A stretch of DNA of 64,000 bases from Yeosuana marina (lineage in GTDB: Bacteria; Bacteroidota; Bacteroidia; Flavobacteriales; Flavobacteriaceae): contig NZ_JAAKGI010000005.1 in assembly GCF_011762485.1 (NCBI RefSeq), positions 248,001-312,000 of the forward strand. The letters are read 5' to 3'. Under the pieces are notes generated by a model. It saw nothing but the letters and a program-made list of their open reading frames with translations, searched no databases and was not told where the DNA came from. This document shows, in pieces, positions 24,760 to 36,200 of this stretch; positions within the stretch are counted from its first letter, which is position 1, and each line of letters starts with the position of its first letter. The position numbers and the translations under genes were made by a program.

Positions 24760-27195
24760 TTATTGTAAAGGAATCTTTAAATAGGTTCCTTTAAAACTTT
24801 GATTTAAAACACTCATTTCTACGAAAGAAGCTGTTTCGTCAGGAACAACTTCAATAGCAGCTTTTCCATTGGACATTGCTATAATTTCGCTTCCTGTCAT
24901 GGTGCCTTGATTTTTAATTGTTTGCCCTCCCTCTAAACATTGAAAATAAACTTTATCTTCATAATCCAAACATCGAAGTCCATTTTGATCAACGGCAATT
25001 GCCGAAACTAAATAATTACCATTTTCAAGTTTTTTTGCTGACAACTTTAGAGCCTCAGCAGAGCCATTTTTAACATACCTATAATTAACAGATAACGTAT
25101 CAATCACTTCTTCGCCCTCATCAGTTTTACCTATAGATTTCATTGTATTATGACCTTCTTTAAAGGTTACTTCCCAAGTCAAACCTGAAGCAGGAAATTT
25201 ATAAATATCCTTTTGTTTTGTTCCCATATTCTTTCCGTTGAAGAAAAATTCAACTTCAGAACAATTACTAAATACACTTATGATTCTTGGTAAATTACTT
25301 GGACCTTGACGTTCTGTCCAAGTGTGCGATTCTATATAAGTAAACGGGTCTTTGCTCCAATAACTTTTGAAAACATAAAAGGCATCTTTAGGGTTACCCG
25401 CTCGATCCATAACGCCTTTTTGATTAATGTAAGGAATATCATTTTCTGGTCTTAATGGTGTAGCAAAATCTTTCAATGCCCATTGTGCGTTACCAACAAA
25501 AGTCGAATCAGTTTCTGAAATACGCAAATACCAATCAAACAGGTTAACAATATAGTTCTCACTCCAATCTCCAATTTGGGCTATATTTTTCACTTTAGTT
25601 TGAACAATTTCCTCTTCCCAACCATCAGATTTTATAACGCCTTCACCTGTAATTGGATTTTCCTTATGTCTACCTAAATTACTTGCTCCTCCATATTCTG
25701 CATGTAAAAAATGTGGATATTCTTTTTTGTACTTATCGAGTGCTTTCTGATAACTTTTATAACTACCTGAATACCAACCAGACCAAATGGATGGTGAAAA
25801 AACATCGACGATATTAGCCCCTTCATAATATTTTCTGATGGCTGTTTTTCGTGATGGATCCAATTGATGTGCTTCATCATTCAACTCTTTAAGAAAAGTA
25901 TTGATCTTGTTGGGGTTATCGCCATCTTCAAAATCTGGCAACCAATAAATTTCATTTCCAAGTGACCATATAATTATACTGGGATGATTTTGGTTTTGTG
26001 TAATCATCTCCTTCAACAAACGTTTTGTGTTTTTCTTCCACAAATCATTACCAACCCCACCGCGGCTCCACGGTAGTTCATCCCAAACCAAAATACCTAA
26101 ACTATCACACATTTCATAAACTTCTGGATCTTGAGGATAATGTGCTAACCTTACAAAGTTAGCTCCCATTTCTTTAATTGTTTTTATATCTGTTCGTTGT
26201 TGGTCATTACTCATTGCAGCTCCAAAACCAGGAGCTTCTTCATGACGATGGGTGCCACGTAACAAGAGTCTCTTACCGTTTAAATAAAATGGTCCATAAT
26301 CTTTAAACTCAAACCAGCGGAAACCTACTTTATCATTCACTTCATCTAGCACATCTCCTTGTTCATTAACTAAAGACACGCACAAGATATAGCGGTTAGG
26401 ATTTTCTGTGTCCCACAATTCTGGGTTTTCAATCGCGTTAAATTTAAGTGTGGTTTCAGGTTTGTTTAAACTTATTATTTTTGTTGAAACAATTTGTCCT
26501 TTAGGATCTTTTAAAACTCCTTTTAATTGTAAATTAGATTTTTTATCGTTGAAATTTTGAAGAGCTACATCAACTTCTAAAGACGCCTCCGTTTCTGATA
26601 CTAAAGGTGTTTTTATGTGAAGCCCTTCTATATGTGTTTTTGGTAGTTTTAAAAGCCAAACATCTCTAGTAATTCCTCCATAGATAAAAAAATCATTTTT
26701 TTGTGAAGGAATAATTTCAGGATTATAACTATTATCTACTCTCACAAGTATTTCATTCTTACCTTTTTTGAGATCTTTTGAAATATCAAATTTAAAACCT
26801 ACATAACCACCAACATGATTACCTACTTCTTTACCATTTACATAAGCGGTTGTTGTTACATTAGATCCTTCAAAATACAACTGATAATCTATTGCAGGAG
26901 AAACCTCTTGAATATCCAGCTCCTTTTTATACCAACTTCCACTTCTACGATACCCTGGTTCTGCATCAACCACATCTTCACCATTCCAAGAATAAGGCAA
27001 ATCAATTTGTTTCCAATTGGTAGCTTTTTGTGCTTCTTTTATTTCTTTTGTATTGTTCTCTAAATAGGTCCAATCTTTATTAATATTGGTCTTGGTTCTT
27101 GTAACTGCTTTTTCTGTACTTTCTTTACATGATACAACGCAAGTAGCTAATACGGCAACTAATACAATTGAAATGATTGATGTAATTACTTTCAT
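24760..27195 (-). CDS. GH2 family glycoside hydrolase lipoprotein
   Basis: 811 aa. The lipobox VVSC is followed by the GH2 layout: jelly-roll sugar-binding domain (DLPYSWNGEDVVDAEPGYRR, GGYVGFKFDISK), immunoglobulin-like domain, then the TIM barrel from about residue 300. The barrel has RGTHRHEEAPGFGAAM, the acid/base Glu in IIIWSLGNEIYW and the nucleophile Glu in HAEYGGASN. C-terminal domains follow. GH2 covers beta-galactosidases, beta-glucuronidases and beta-mannosidases; the specificity cannot be fixed by eye. It lies 10 bp after GH88 in the SusCD operon, so it probably trims side chains or chain ends of the same glycan in the periplasm. Confidence 0.85.
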   Translation of the reverse strand: MKVITSIISIVLVAVLATCVVSCKESTEKAVTRTKTNINKDWTYLENNTKEIKEAQKATNWKQIDLPYSWNGEDVVDAEPGYRRSGSWYKKELDIQEVSPAIDYQLYFEGSNVTTTAYVNGKEVGNHVGGYVGFKFDISKDLKKGKNEILVRVDNSYNPEIIPSQKNDFFIYGGITRDVWLLKLPKTHIEGLHIKTPLVSETEASLEVDVALQNFNDKKSNLQLKGVLKDPKGQIVSTKIISLNKPETTLKFNAIENPELWDTENPNRYILCVSLVNEQGDVLDEVNDKVGFRWFEFKDYGPFYLNGKRLLLRGTHRHEEAPGFGAAMSNDQQRTDIKTIKEMGANFVRLAHYPQDPEVYEMCDSLGILVWDELPWSRGGVGNDLWKKNTKRLLKEMITQNQNHPSIIIWSLGNEIYWLPDFEDGDNPNKINTFLKELNDEAHQLDPSRKTAIRKYYEGANIVDVFSPSIWSGWYSGSYKSYQKALDKYKKEYPHFLHAEYGGASNLGRHKENPITGEGVIKSDGWEEEIVQTKVKNIAQIGDWSENYIVNLFDWYLRISETDSTFVGNAQWALKDFATPLRPENDIPYINQKGVMDRAGNPKDAFYVFKSYWSKDPFTYIESHTWTERQGPSNLPRIISVFSNCSEVEFFFNGKNMGTKQKDIYKFPASGLTWEVTFKEGHNTMKSIGKTDEGEEVIDTLSVNYRYVKNGSAEALKLSAKKLENGNYLVSAIAVDQNGLRCLDYEDKVYFQCLEGGQTIKNQGTMTGSEIIAMSNGKAAIEVVPDETASFVEMSVLNQSFKGTYLKIPLQ

Positions 27196-27205
27196 TAAAG
27201 TAGAG

Positions 27206-28387
27206 TTATTTTTGTGAGTTTAGCATTCTTAATACACTTTCTAAATAATAATAATCAGCATAAACTATGGGTTCATCTATCTCAGAATTTGCAGGTAAAT
27301 TACCTGTACTATGCATAAAAATAAATGGGGCTTTAACTTTTTCTGGTATAATATATTCTCTTGATTTTAAACTTTCTATGACTTTCTTAGAATAGTTTAA
27401 AAACTGGTCGTCTCTGGTATATGAATATAGTTCAATCAATGCCGAGGCCATTATAGTTGCTGCCGAAACATCTTTTGGTACATTAGGAATAGAAGGATCA
27501 TTAAAATCCCAATAAGGAATACCATCTTCAGGCAAATTTTTATTATTAATAAAGTATAAAGCTGTTGCTTTAGCTTGATCTAAATAACTACTATTTTTTG
27601 TGAAACGATACGCCATTGTATACCCATAAACCGCCCAAGATTGTCCTCTTGCCCAGGCCGATTCATCACTATAACCCTGATGGGTAATTTTTTTATAAGG
27701 TTTACCTGAAATTGTATCATATACAATTACGTGATACGAACTATTATCCTTTCTAAAATGATTTTTAAGTGTTGTATTTGCATGTTGAACTGCTATATTA
27801 TAGTATATACTGTCTTGAGATAATTGAGTTGCTTTAAAAAGTAGTTCTAAATTCATCATATTATCAATTATCACCGGGTATTGCCATTCATCACTGTTAA
27901 AATCCCATGATTTTATGGCACCAACATTTGGATTATATCGACTAATTAATGTTTTAGCTGCTTCTATAATAACATCCTTATAATGTTGATTATCTGTAAT
28001 TTCAAAAGCATTTCCTACACTACAATATACTTTAAAACCTGCATCATGTGAAGCTTTATTAAGTTTTTCCTTTTCTGAAAAAGCAGTCCATTGTTCCGCT
28101 TTTATCTTATAGGCTTCGTTTCCAGTGATTTTATAGAGTTGCCAAAGATTGCCTGGAAAAAAGCCACTTGTCCAATCTTTGGATGGAACTCCATTAATAT
28201 CTCCCGTTTTTATATCCATGCTTCGCGGAAAGGCCATAGAATCCAAAGGATATTCTAAAATATCAGAATATCTTTTATCTAAAATAGAACTGACACTTTT
28301 TGTGTCAGTTCTATTTTCTTTATTATTGGGTTTACAAGCACATAAAAGTAGCATAAACCCAATTATAAAATGACTAAATTTAATCAT
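27206..28387 (-). CDS. GH88 unsaturated glucuronyl hydrolase lipoprotein
   Basis: 393 aa. The lipobox LCAC is followed by an (alpha/alpha)6 barrel. The two catalytic Asp positions of GH88 appear as SHDAGFKVYCSVGNAF and YPVIIDNMMNLELLFKA, and YSDESAWARGQSWAVYGYTM is the family's Trp-Ala-Arg-Gly-Gln motif. The enzyme hydrates and releases the 4,5-unsaturated uronate left by polysaccharide lyases, feeding kduI. It is 12 bp downstream of the SusD gene. A perfect 16-bp inverted repeat lies in codons about 24-36, just after the lipobox. Confidence 0.9.
   Translation of the reverse strand: MIKFSHFIIGFMLLLCACKPNNKENRTDTKSVSSILDKRYSDILEYPLDSMAFPRSMDIKTGDINGVPSKDWTSGFFPGNLWQLYKITGNEAYKIKAEQWTAFSEKEKLNKASHDAGFKVYCSVGNAFEITDNQHYKDVIIEAAKTLISRYNPNVGAIKSWDFNSDEWQYPVIIDNMMNLELLFKATQLSQDSIYYNIAVQHANTTLKNHFRKDNSSYHVIVYDTISGKPYKKITHQGYSDESAWARGQSWAVYGYTMAYRFTKNSSYLDQAKATALYFINNKNLPEDGIPYWDFNDPSIPNVPKDVSAATIMASALIELYSYTRDDQFLNYSKKVIESLKSREYIIPEKVKAPFIFMHSTGNLPANSEIDEPIVYADYYYLESVLRMLNSQK
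28281..28317. repeat. Perfect 16-bp inverted repeat inside the GH88 coding sequence
   Basis: AAAATAGAACTGACAC and GTGTCAGTTCTATTTT flank a 5-nt loop of T. The hairpin lies 70-107 nt into the GH88 gene, in the mature N-terminus after the lipobox. Neither side has a long T-run, so it is not a clear terminator, but an RNA hairpin of this stability would slow ribosomes or polymerase. Confidence 0.7.
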
Positions 28388-28399
28388 AAACTACAATAA

Positions 28400-29935
28400 T
28401 TAGTAACCAGAATTATTAGGCATTAGGTTAGGGTTTCTTTGCAGCTCGTCTGATGGTAATGGTAATAAATAATCTCTTGATGGATCAAAATTAGGTTGAT
28501 TTTCTAGTCCCGATGGTCCAAAAACTTGAGGCCCTAATTGTCTTCTTTTAATATCATACCATCTTTTAAATTCAAATGCTAATTCCCATTTACGCTCTTC
28601 TAAGACCATAGTTCTAAAGTCGTCTTGTGACATCCCAGAAGCAACGTCAGCAGGGAAATTTGTCATTACACCAGCTCTATTTCTAGCTCTTGCTCTAACC
28701 CTATTTACATAACCATCTGCTTCAGTAGTTCCTGGAGTAATTTCATTTAAAGCTTCGGCTGCTATTAATAAAACCTCGGCATAACGCATTTGTGAATAAT
28801 TAGTTTCAGAACCTCTTCCATTTCCTTGAGATGTTATCCCAATGAATCTGTCATATTTCGCAATATAGGCAGTTGCTTTATTTAAAGGACTCGCTGTTGG
28901 AAAATAAGAGAATGGCTGCACTACACCTCCAAAAACCCCGATTGTATCTAAACTTACACGTTTTCTGTAATCTCTTCCATCCCAAGTATTATAAACTTCG
29001 ATTGTAGGAACTGCTACCGACCATCCTTCTCCAATGTCTGAACGACCGTCGGTTCTTTCATTTGCTCTAATTCCTGTTAATGCTGCTTGATAATCTCTAC
29101 CGGTATCACCATCTGAAAAGCCATTAAAATCTATGGAAAATAAAGATTCTTTTTGACCTTGCTGTTTTGTTGCATCAAATAAATCTTGAAAATCTGCAAC
29201 CAACGCTAAATCAAATTTACCCTCATTTGTAATAACATATTTTGCTTCATCATACGCTTTTTGAAAATTTCCCATTGTTAAATATACCGAAGCTAAATAA
29301 CCTGCTGCTGATGCTTTTGATGGCAATGCTCTTGTAGGCTGTGTATCTGGCAACCATTGTTTTGCAAACTCTAAATCGGCAATTATTTTAGCATAAACTT
29401 CTGCTTCAGGAGTTTTTGAAATTTTATTTGCTTCATCAATATTATCTACAGGAGCGTCCAAATAAGGTATTCCTCCAAATAATCTAACTAAATGGAAATA
29501 CGTATACGCACGAACAAAATAGGCTTGTGCAACAGTAGGATTAATTGCTTCATCAGATAAACCTAAGCTTTCAGCTCCTGCTATAGCCTCATTAGCACCA
29601 GCTATTATTTGATACGATTTTGGCCAAAATGCTGTAATCATACCGTTATCAGCAGCCACGGTAAACCTATCATGGTCTATACGTCTTGAAGCTGTACCTA
29701 CATCTCCAATACTAACCATATCACTTCTAAGCATTAAGGGCAAGGATAACTTACGACCCCAGAAAGCTTCTGTAGCCATATTTCCATAAGCTCCATTAAC
29801 AGCGGTTTGAACATCTTGAGGTGATTTAAAAAATCCCTCAGGTGATAATAATCCTATAGGCTCTTCTTGTAAATCTGAGCAAGCTACAAATGGAATTGTA
29901 AGGATTAAGAATAAAAAATATTTTAATTTTTTCAT
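28400..29935 (-). CDS. SusD/RagB-like surface glycan-binding lipoprotein
   Basis: 511 aa. The lipobox FVAC is followed by the SusD pattern: SPEGFFKSPQDVQTAVNGAY near the N-terminus, TPR-like helices (AQAYFVRAYTYFHLVRLFGG, SKASAAGYLASVYLTMGNFQ), MRYAEVLLIAAEALNEI, and the closing LLPLPSDELQRNPNLMPNNSGY-type ending. SusD proteins cap the SusC channel and bind the oligosaccharide at the cell surface. It follows the SusC gene by 79 bp, with a small AAACTG/CAGTTT stem between them. Confidence 0.93.
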   Translation of the reverse strand: MKKLKYFLFLILTIPFVACSDLQEEPIGLLSPEGFFKSPQDVQTAVNGAYGNMATEAFWGRKLSLPLMLRSDMVSIGDVGTASRRIDHDRFTVAADNGMITAFWPKSYQIIAGANEAIAGAESLGLSDEAINPTVAQAYFVRAYTYFHLVRLFGGIPYLDAPVDNIDEANKISKTPEAEVYAKIIADLEFAKQWLPDTQPTRALPSKASAAGYLASVYLTMGNFQKAYDEAKYVITNEGKFDLALVADFQDLFDATKQQGQKESLFSIDFNGFSDGDTGRDYQAALTGIRANERTDGRSDIGEGWSVAVPTIEVYNTWDGRDYRKRVSLDTIGVFGGVVQPFSYFPTASPLNKATAYIAKYDRFIGITSQGNGRGSETNYSQMRYAEVLLIAAEALNEITPGTTEADGYVNRVRARARNRAGVMTNFPADVASGMSQDDFRTMVLEERKWELAFEFKRWYDIKRRQLGPQVFGPSGLENQPNFDPSRDYLLPLPSDELQRNPNLMPNNSGY

Positions 29936-30014
29936 GTTTTTAAGTTTTATTATAACATTAATTTTTCTAAAACTGCTATTATAAACAGTTTACATACACA
30001 TTAAGTTTTTATAC

Positions 30015-33000
30015 TTAAAATTTTAAGTTTATACTAAATGTTACAGATTTTATGTTTGGATAATTACCATAATCAAATCCTTGATTTACATTACTGTTTT
30101 GATTTCCAGAAGCTTTATAACTAACTTCAGGATCAGTACCAGGATAATCTGTAAACGTTAATAAATTTTGACCGCTTATTGATAAGCGAATTTTATCCAT
30201 TCCCATTTTTTCTGCAATATTTGTAGGTACAGTATAACCTAAAGCTAAGTTTTTAAGGCGCACATAGCTACCATCATAAACAAATCTGGACGTTATTCTT
30301 TTTCCACGAACCGCAGCAGATGGTACATTAGTATCTGTATTTGTTGGTGTCCACGCTCTTAAAGCTTCTGTTGATGCATTTGAACCTCCTGAAGCTAATT
30401 CTAAAGCTGTAAAACTAAAAATATCTCCTCCATAGGCTGCTTGGAAAAACACGCCTAAATCAAAGTCTTTATAACGAAACGTATTGTTTAAACCTGCTGT
30501 CCAATCTTGATTAGGGTCTCCTATAATTTTACGGTCGGCAGTTGTTATTGTTCCGTTACCATCAAGATCTGCAAACAATTCTTCTCCTGGTGTATTTGTA
30601 AAACTTGCTGTTCCAGCGGGTAATGTTCCTCCTTGGTTTACACCCATGTACTCGTATCCATAAAACAATCCAACAGCCTCACCCTCTCTTAAAATATGTG
30701 TTTGATCTTGAAGGAAGTGACCTGGTGCTGCATCTAAAAATATATCATCTCCATTAATGAGACTAACCACTTTATTTCTATTTCTGGACCAGTTAAAATC
30801 TGTTGTCCATGTAAAATTATCGTTTGAGATATTTCTAGTTGTTAATGTAATTTCAAAACCTTTATTATTAATCTCTCCAATATTTTTTAAAGTTGTTTGA
30901 TTTAAGAATCCAACGTATTCAGGAACAGACGTGTCTCCTAGAATCACATCTTTAGTATCAATATTATAATAATCTAAAGTCAAAGAAATGCGATTTTTAA
31001 GTAACCCAAAATCTAAACCAACATTTGTTTGATAAGATGATTCCCATTTTAAATCTGGGTTTGATAATTGATTTGGTACAATAGCACTTACCGTTTTGTC
31101 TCCTACAACTGCATAGATACTTCGAAAACTTGCTAATGACTGATAAGGCTGAATGGCCTGATTTCCAGTAACACCATAACTTGCTCTTAATTTTAAATTG
31201 GAGATGCTTGTATTATCTTTAAGAAAATCTTCATTTGAAATTTTCCAACCTAAAGCTCCAGAAGGGAAAAATGCATATTTTTCATTTTTTGCGAAATTTG
31301 AAGAACCATCTCGTCTGGCAGTAAACGTAAGCAAATATTTATCGTCATAATCATAATTCAATCTACCAAATACTGACTTTATTTCTGTTTCAGTTAATGA
31401 AGATGTTGGAATTAAAGGCGTTGATCCTCCTGCAAGATTGTAATAAGATACACTATTACTAATAAATCCTTGAGCTCCTGCCGAATAACGTTCTGTTTTT
31501 GATTTTTGATACGAATAACCCGCAAGTAATGTTAAATTACCTTTGCCAATCTCTTTATTATACGTTAAATAGTTTTCGCTTAATATGTCTGATTCTTTAG
31601 AACTTAGTACCCCTGCAATTCCTCCAACACCACCCGCAGTAGTTACTAAAGTTGATGGTTTAAATGTACCTCTTGTACCATTTAAAGTGCTAAAACCAAA
31701 GGTTGTTTTAAATGATAAACCTTCAATCAACTCATAATCTGCATAAAAGTTAGCTCTGTAATTATCTGTTGTAGTTTCGTCTATACTTTCTGTTGCTATA
31801 GCATAGGGATTGTCTACATCATCTCCAACAGAATTTGATGTATTCTGGCCTGCATCATTTAATATTCCTAAATCTGGAGCAAAACGGTAAGCTATTGAAA
31901 TAACATCTCCACTTCCGCGACCACCAGTATCAGCTTGTGTTGATACGCCTTTTTTATTACTTCTGCTTCCAAAGGCATTAAAACCAAGTTTTAATTTATC
32001 TGTAATTTGAGCATCTATATTACTTAAAAATGAAAAGCGCTCAAAACCTGAATTAATCACCACACCTTTTTGGTCAAAATAATTTCCTGACACATAAAAA
32101 TTCATAGTATCTGTACCACCTGAGAAAGATATTTGATGATTAGCTGTATTACCAGATCTGTAGATAAGGTCTTGCCAATTTGTATTAGCTGGTCCTTGAA
32201 CATAACCAGGGTTAATTCCTTGCTGGTAATTGGCAAATTGGTCTGCATTTAATAAATCTAATTCTTTAGAAATTGATTGACTTGCGTATGAACTGTTAAT
32301 TTCAACAGTCATTTTTCCCTTTTTCCCTTTTTTAGTTGTAACCAATATTACACCATTAGCACCTCTTGATCCGTAAATAGCTGTTGCTGATGCATCTTTA
32401 AGGACTTCCATAGATTCGATATCTGAAGCTTGCGGCATCGTTCCTCCAACAAAACCATCTACTACTAATAATGCAGCACTACTAGCATTAATAGAGGTAT
32501 TACCTCTAATTTTAACTGCTATAGGCGCTCCTGGTTCTGCACCATTATTAGATTGGACTGCAACACCTGCAGCACGACCTTGTAATGCTTGTTCTGCGCT
32601 AAGTACTGGAAAAGCTGTTAGTTCTTCTGATTTAACTGAAGAGACAGAACCTGTAATATCGCTTTTCTTTGTAGTTCCATACCCTACAACTACGACTTCA
32701 TCTAAGGCACTTGCATCAACTTCTAGTATAACGTTAATGACGCTTTGAGATTCTACTGAAATTTCTTTAGTTATGTAGCCTACATAACTGAATACCAGTA
32801 CAGCACTATTATTGTTTACTTTAATTGAATAATTGCCGTCAAAATCTGTTGATGTACCATTACTAGTACCTTTAACAACAATATTAACTCCTGGCAAACC
32901 CATACCATCTTCATTAGTTGTTACGAGTCCAGTTATAGTTTTTTCTTGGGCATTTACAATACCGCCAATAAGAATAAATATTCCTATTAAATACCATTTA

Positions 33001-33029
33001 ACTGATTTGATTGTTTTTTTTGTTAACAT
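30015..33029 (-). CDS. SusC/RagA-like TonB-dependent oligosaccharide importer
   Basis: 1004 aa. A signal peptide is followed by a carboxypeptidase-like domain (ITGLVTTNEDGMGLPGVNIV, GTSTDFDGNYSI), the plug domain (ALDEVVVVGYGTTKKSDITG; ATAIYGSRGANGVILVTTKK, the SusC/RagA signature), and a 22-strand barrel ending in VTFSINLKF. It imports oligosaccharides through the outer membrane with TonB energy. It is the first gene of the SusC-SusD-GH88-GH2 operon, driven by the promoter at 33147-33201. Confidence 0.95.
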   Translation of the reverse strand: MLTKKTIKSVKWYLIGIFILIGGIVNAQEKTITGLVTTNEDGMGLPGVNIVVKGTSNGTSTDFDGNYSIKVNNNSAVLVFSYVGYITKEISVESQSVINVILEVDASALDEVVVVGYGTTKKSDITGSVSSVKSEELTAFPVLSAEQALQGRAAGVAVQSNNGAEPGAPIAVKIRGNTSINASSAALLVVDGFVGGTMPQASDIESMEVLKDASATAIYGSRGANGVILVTTKKGKKGKMTVEINSSYASQSISKELDLLNADQFANYQQGINPGYVQGPANTNWQDLIYRSGNTANHQISFSGGTDTMNFYVSGNYFDQKGVVINSGFERFSFLSNIDAQITDKLKLGFNAFGSRSNKKGVSTQADTGGRGSGDVISIAYRFAPDLGILNDAGQNTSNSVGDDVDNPYAIATESIDETTTDNYRANFYADYELIEGLSFKTTFGFSTLNGTRGTFKPSTLVTTAGGVGGIAGVLSSKESDILSENYLTYNKEIGKGNLTLLAGYSYQKSKTERYSAGAQGFISNSVSYYNLAGGSTPLIPTSSLTETEIKSVFGRLNYDYDDKYLLTFTARRDGSSNFAKNEKYAFFPSGALGWKISNEDFLKDNTSISNLKLRASYGVTGNQAIQPYQSLASFRSIYAVVGDKTVSAIVPNQLSNPDLKWESSYQTNVGLDFGLLKNRISLTLDYYNIDTKDVILGDTSVPEYVGFLNQTTLKNIGEINNKGFEITLTTRNISNDNFTWTTDFNWSRNRNKVVSLINGDDIFLDAAPGHFLQDQTHILREGEAVGLFYGYEYMGVNQGGTLPAGTASFTNTPGEELFADLDGNGTITTADRKIIGDPNQDWTAGLNNTFRYKDFDLGVFFQAAYGGDIFSFTALELASGGSNASTEALRAWTPTNTDTNVPSAAVRGKRITSRFVYDGSYVRLKNLALGYTVPTNIAEKMGMDKIRLSISGQNLLTFTDYPGTDPEVSYKASGNQNSNVNQGFDYGNYPNIKSVTFSINLKF

Positions 33030-33146
33030 GCATTTAGTTTTTAAGTTATAGAATAAAATAAATCAGCAACAAACTCAAAATGATTATTATAATCACCAAG
33101 AAAATTTGAATCGATTTAATTTTAATTCTGTTTAGTTTCATATAGA

Positions 33147-33201
33147 CAAATATATCTCTGATAAACGACATAAAAATCCAAAAAAGGGTAGGCAAAAATC
33201 C
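33147..33201 (-). promoter_or_regulatory. Promoter with direct-repeat operator for the SusC operon
   Basis: On the minus strand: GGATTTTT (33201-33194), 14 bp, GGATTTTT (33179-33172), 17 bp, then the -7 box TATATTTG (33154-33147). Repeat period and distance to the -7 box are identical to those at 24608-24662. The leader from here to the SusC start is about 110 nt. Confidence 0.7.
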
Positions 33202-33247
33202 AGAAACACCCATTTTATCTATACTTTTATTGAATCAGTTAACGAAA

Positions 33248-36200
33248 CTATTTATCCTCGGAAAATTTATTAGCATATTGGGTTGGTGTAATCCCATATT
33301 TATTTTGAAAGCATTTACTAAAATACTTGGGGTTATTGAAACCTACTTTGTAACTAACCTGAGAGACATTAATTTTATTCTGTTCTAATAATTGGGCAGC
33401 ACCTTTCAATCTTATTTCAAGAATAAATTTATTAGGAGTAAAATTAGTCCAAGCTTTAATTTTTGCAAATAATATAGACCGGCTTACTCCAAGTTCTGAA
33501 CAAAAGGTTGGAATATCAAAATCTACATTAGAAATGTTTTGCTCAACAATTTCGAATGCCTTTTTAAGAAGTTCTTCATCTAGAGAAGTTACTGCAATAT
33601 CACTTGGCACCAAAACATTTTGATTTGAAAACTTCTCTTTTAATCGTTCCTTAGATTCTAATAAATTATATATTCTAAGTTTAAATTCTTTTAAATTGAA
33701 AGGTTTACTTATATAATCATCTGCACCACTTTCCAATCCTTCAAACTTATAAATTAATGAGGTTCTAGAAGTTAATAATATGACTGGAATATGACTTGTT
33801 TTTAAGTTACTTTTAATTAAAGAACACAACTCTGTGCCAACCATTTCAGGCATTATTACATCACTAACTATTAAATCTGGAACATGTTTAAGAGCTTTTT
33901 TCATGGCCGCTTTACCGTTTTCAGCTTGTAATATATTATAATCCTTTTTCAATAAATTCTTTAAAAAAGAACGTAGTTCCTTATTATCTTCAACCAAAAG
34001 TATTGTATGCTTTTTTTCTTCTCTTATAAGATCATTTAAATCTTCTTCTAAAACTTCGGGTTGACTACTAAGTTGTGATATATATTGAGATACGTCGTCA
34101 CTAAGTACAAAGTCTTTTATAATTTCTTTTTCTGAAAGATGACTATTTCCTAGCGGTAATGTTACTTTGAAAACAACCCCTTGGCTTGTTTTGTTTTTAA
34201 CTGAAATAGTTCCTTTATGCAGATTTACAATATTTTTAGCTATCGATAAACCTATGCCTGTTCCTTTATTATAACTTTTTTGATCCCCTTTATGAATGGA
34301 AACTTCGAAAAACCGATCAAAAACTTTATCTATATACTCTTCAGATATACCTACTCCTGAGTCTTCAATTTCAATACTAATTTGATTATCTTCTTTTATA
34401 ACATCTATAGAAATTTGACCTCCTTTTGGTGTATATCTAAAAGCATTTGATATTAAATTATAAAAAACACGCTCAAACTTATATCGATCATAATATACCA
34501 GTATTTCCTCGTTTGTTGTATTAAAGGTATACGTATACCCTCCATCTTTTGCGAATTCAGAAAAAGATAAAAATATTTCTCTAAGAAACTTAACTATATT
34601 CCCTTCTGCTGCTTCTAACTTAAATTGATTGTCTTCTAGTTTTCTAAAATCCATTAATCTATTAATAAGTTGCAACAAATGATTGGCACTACTTTCTATA
34701 ACCAACAGTTTTTTATACAAAATATTGCTACCATTATAATTTGAAAGAATTTGTTGTAAAGGCCCTAGAATTAAGGTTAAAGGCGTTCTAAATTCATGTG
34801 AAATATTAGTAAAAAATTGTAGCTTGGCAGAATGTATTTCCTTGTTTCGTTCTGCTTCAATATGTTCTAATTGAAGTTCGTGTTTTAATTTAGCTTTAGA
34901 TTTCATAATCCAAATCAAACCGTAAAGTGCTAAACCAATTAATAAAGCATACATTGTGAATGCCCAAACACTTTTCCATGGGGCTGGCTTTACTATAATT
35001 GTTAGTGTTGTAGGAGTCGTATTCCAAACACCATCATTATTTGCTCCCTTTACTTCAAATAAATAGGTTCCAGCATTTTGAATGGTATAAGCTGCTTCTG
35101 TATTTTTGGTAGTAGTCCATTCATTTTCCAAACCTACTAATCTATATGAATATTGGTTATTGCTAGAATTTATAAAATTTGGAATTGAAAAATTTATTGA
35201 AAAATTTGCCCTATCATAACTTAATGTTACCGATTTTGTATAAGCAATACTTTGTTTTAAAACACCTTCATCGCTATTTACTTTTACAGTATTATTTTTA
35301 ATTTTAAAATCTGTAAGTAAAACTTGAGGAGCGTAATTATTGATGGAAATATTATTAGGGTTAAAATAAGAAACACCAGCTGGTCCTCCAAAATAAAATT
35401 GATTGTCATTAAACTTTAAATTAGAGTTATCATTAAACTCATTACTAATTAAACCGTCCGTCTGACTATAAACAATGGATGTTTTACTGTTTGGATTATA
35501 CTTAACAATTCCTGAATTTGAACTTAACCATAAGTTTCCTCGTTTATCTTCAATAACAGAGTGAACAGATGTTATTTCTAATCCTCGATAATTAATTTTT
35601 ATTTTATTAAACTGTTTCCCATCAAATAAATAAAATCCCTTTGCCTTAATTCCTACCCATATATTTTTATTTGAATCTTCAAAAATTGTTAAAATATCCT
35701 TACCAGATTGTGTTTCTTGATCATAAAAAAATCGCTCTATTCTTTCTTTACCATTTTCAAATTTAATTACGTTTAATCCGCTTTGCGTTCCAACCCAAAT
35801 CTTTTTTTTATCATCAATTAAAACAGAACGAATTCTATTACTTGAAATAGAATTAGCACTTTCTTCATTTTTAAATACTTTAAATGTTTTGTTTTTAAGG
35901 TTATAACGTATTAACCCAATACTAAAAGTTCCTAACCAAACTACATCATCACTTTCTTTTTTAATCACATAGACACTTTGTTTATCTAATAAATTATTTA
36001 ATGAACTACTTATTTTTTTATTTTCTATTCTGTTATCCTTTAAGTTATATACTGATAGACCTTTGCCAAAAGTTCCAATCCATAAATCTTGATTATCTAA
36101 AAAAAGTGTTTTAATATTATCAGAAGAAAGTCCTTTTGTATTATTAACATTAATATAGTTTGTAGTATTTAGTGTTGTATTGAGTACTGTCACCCCTCCT

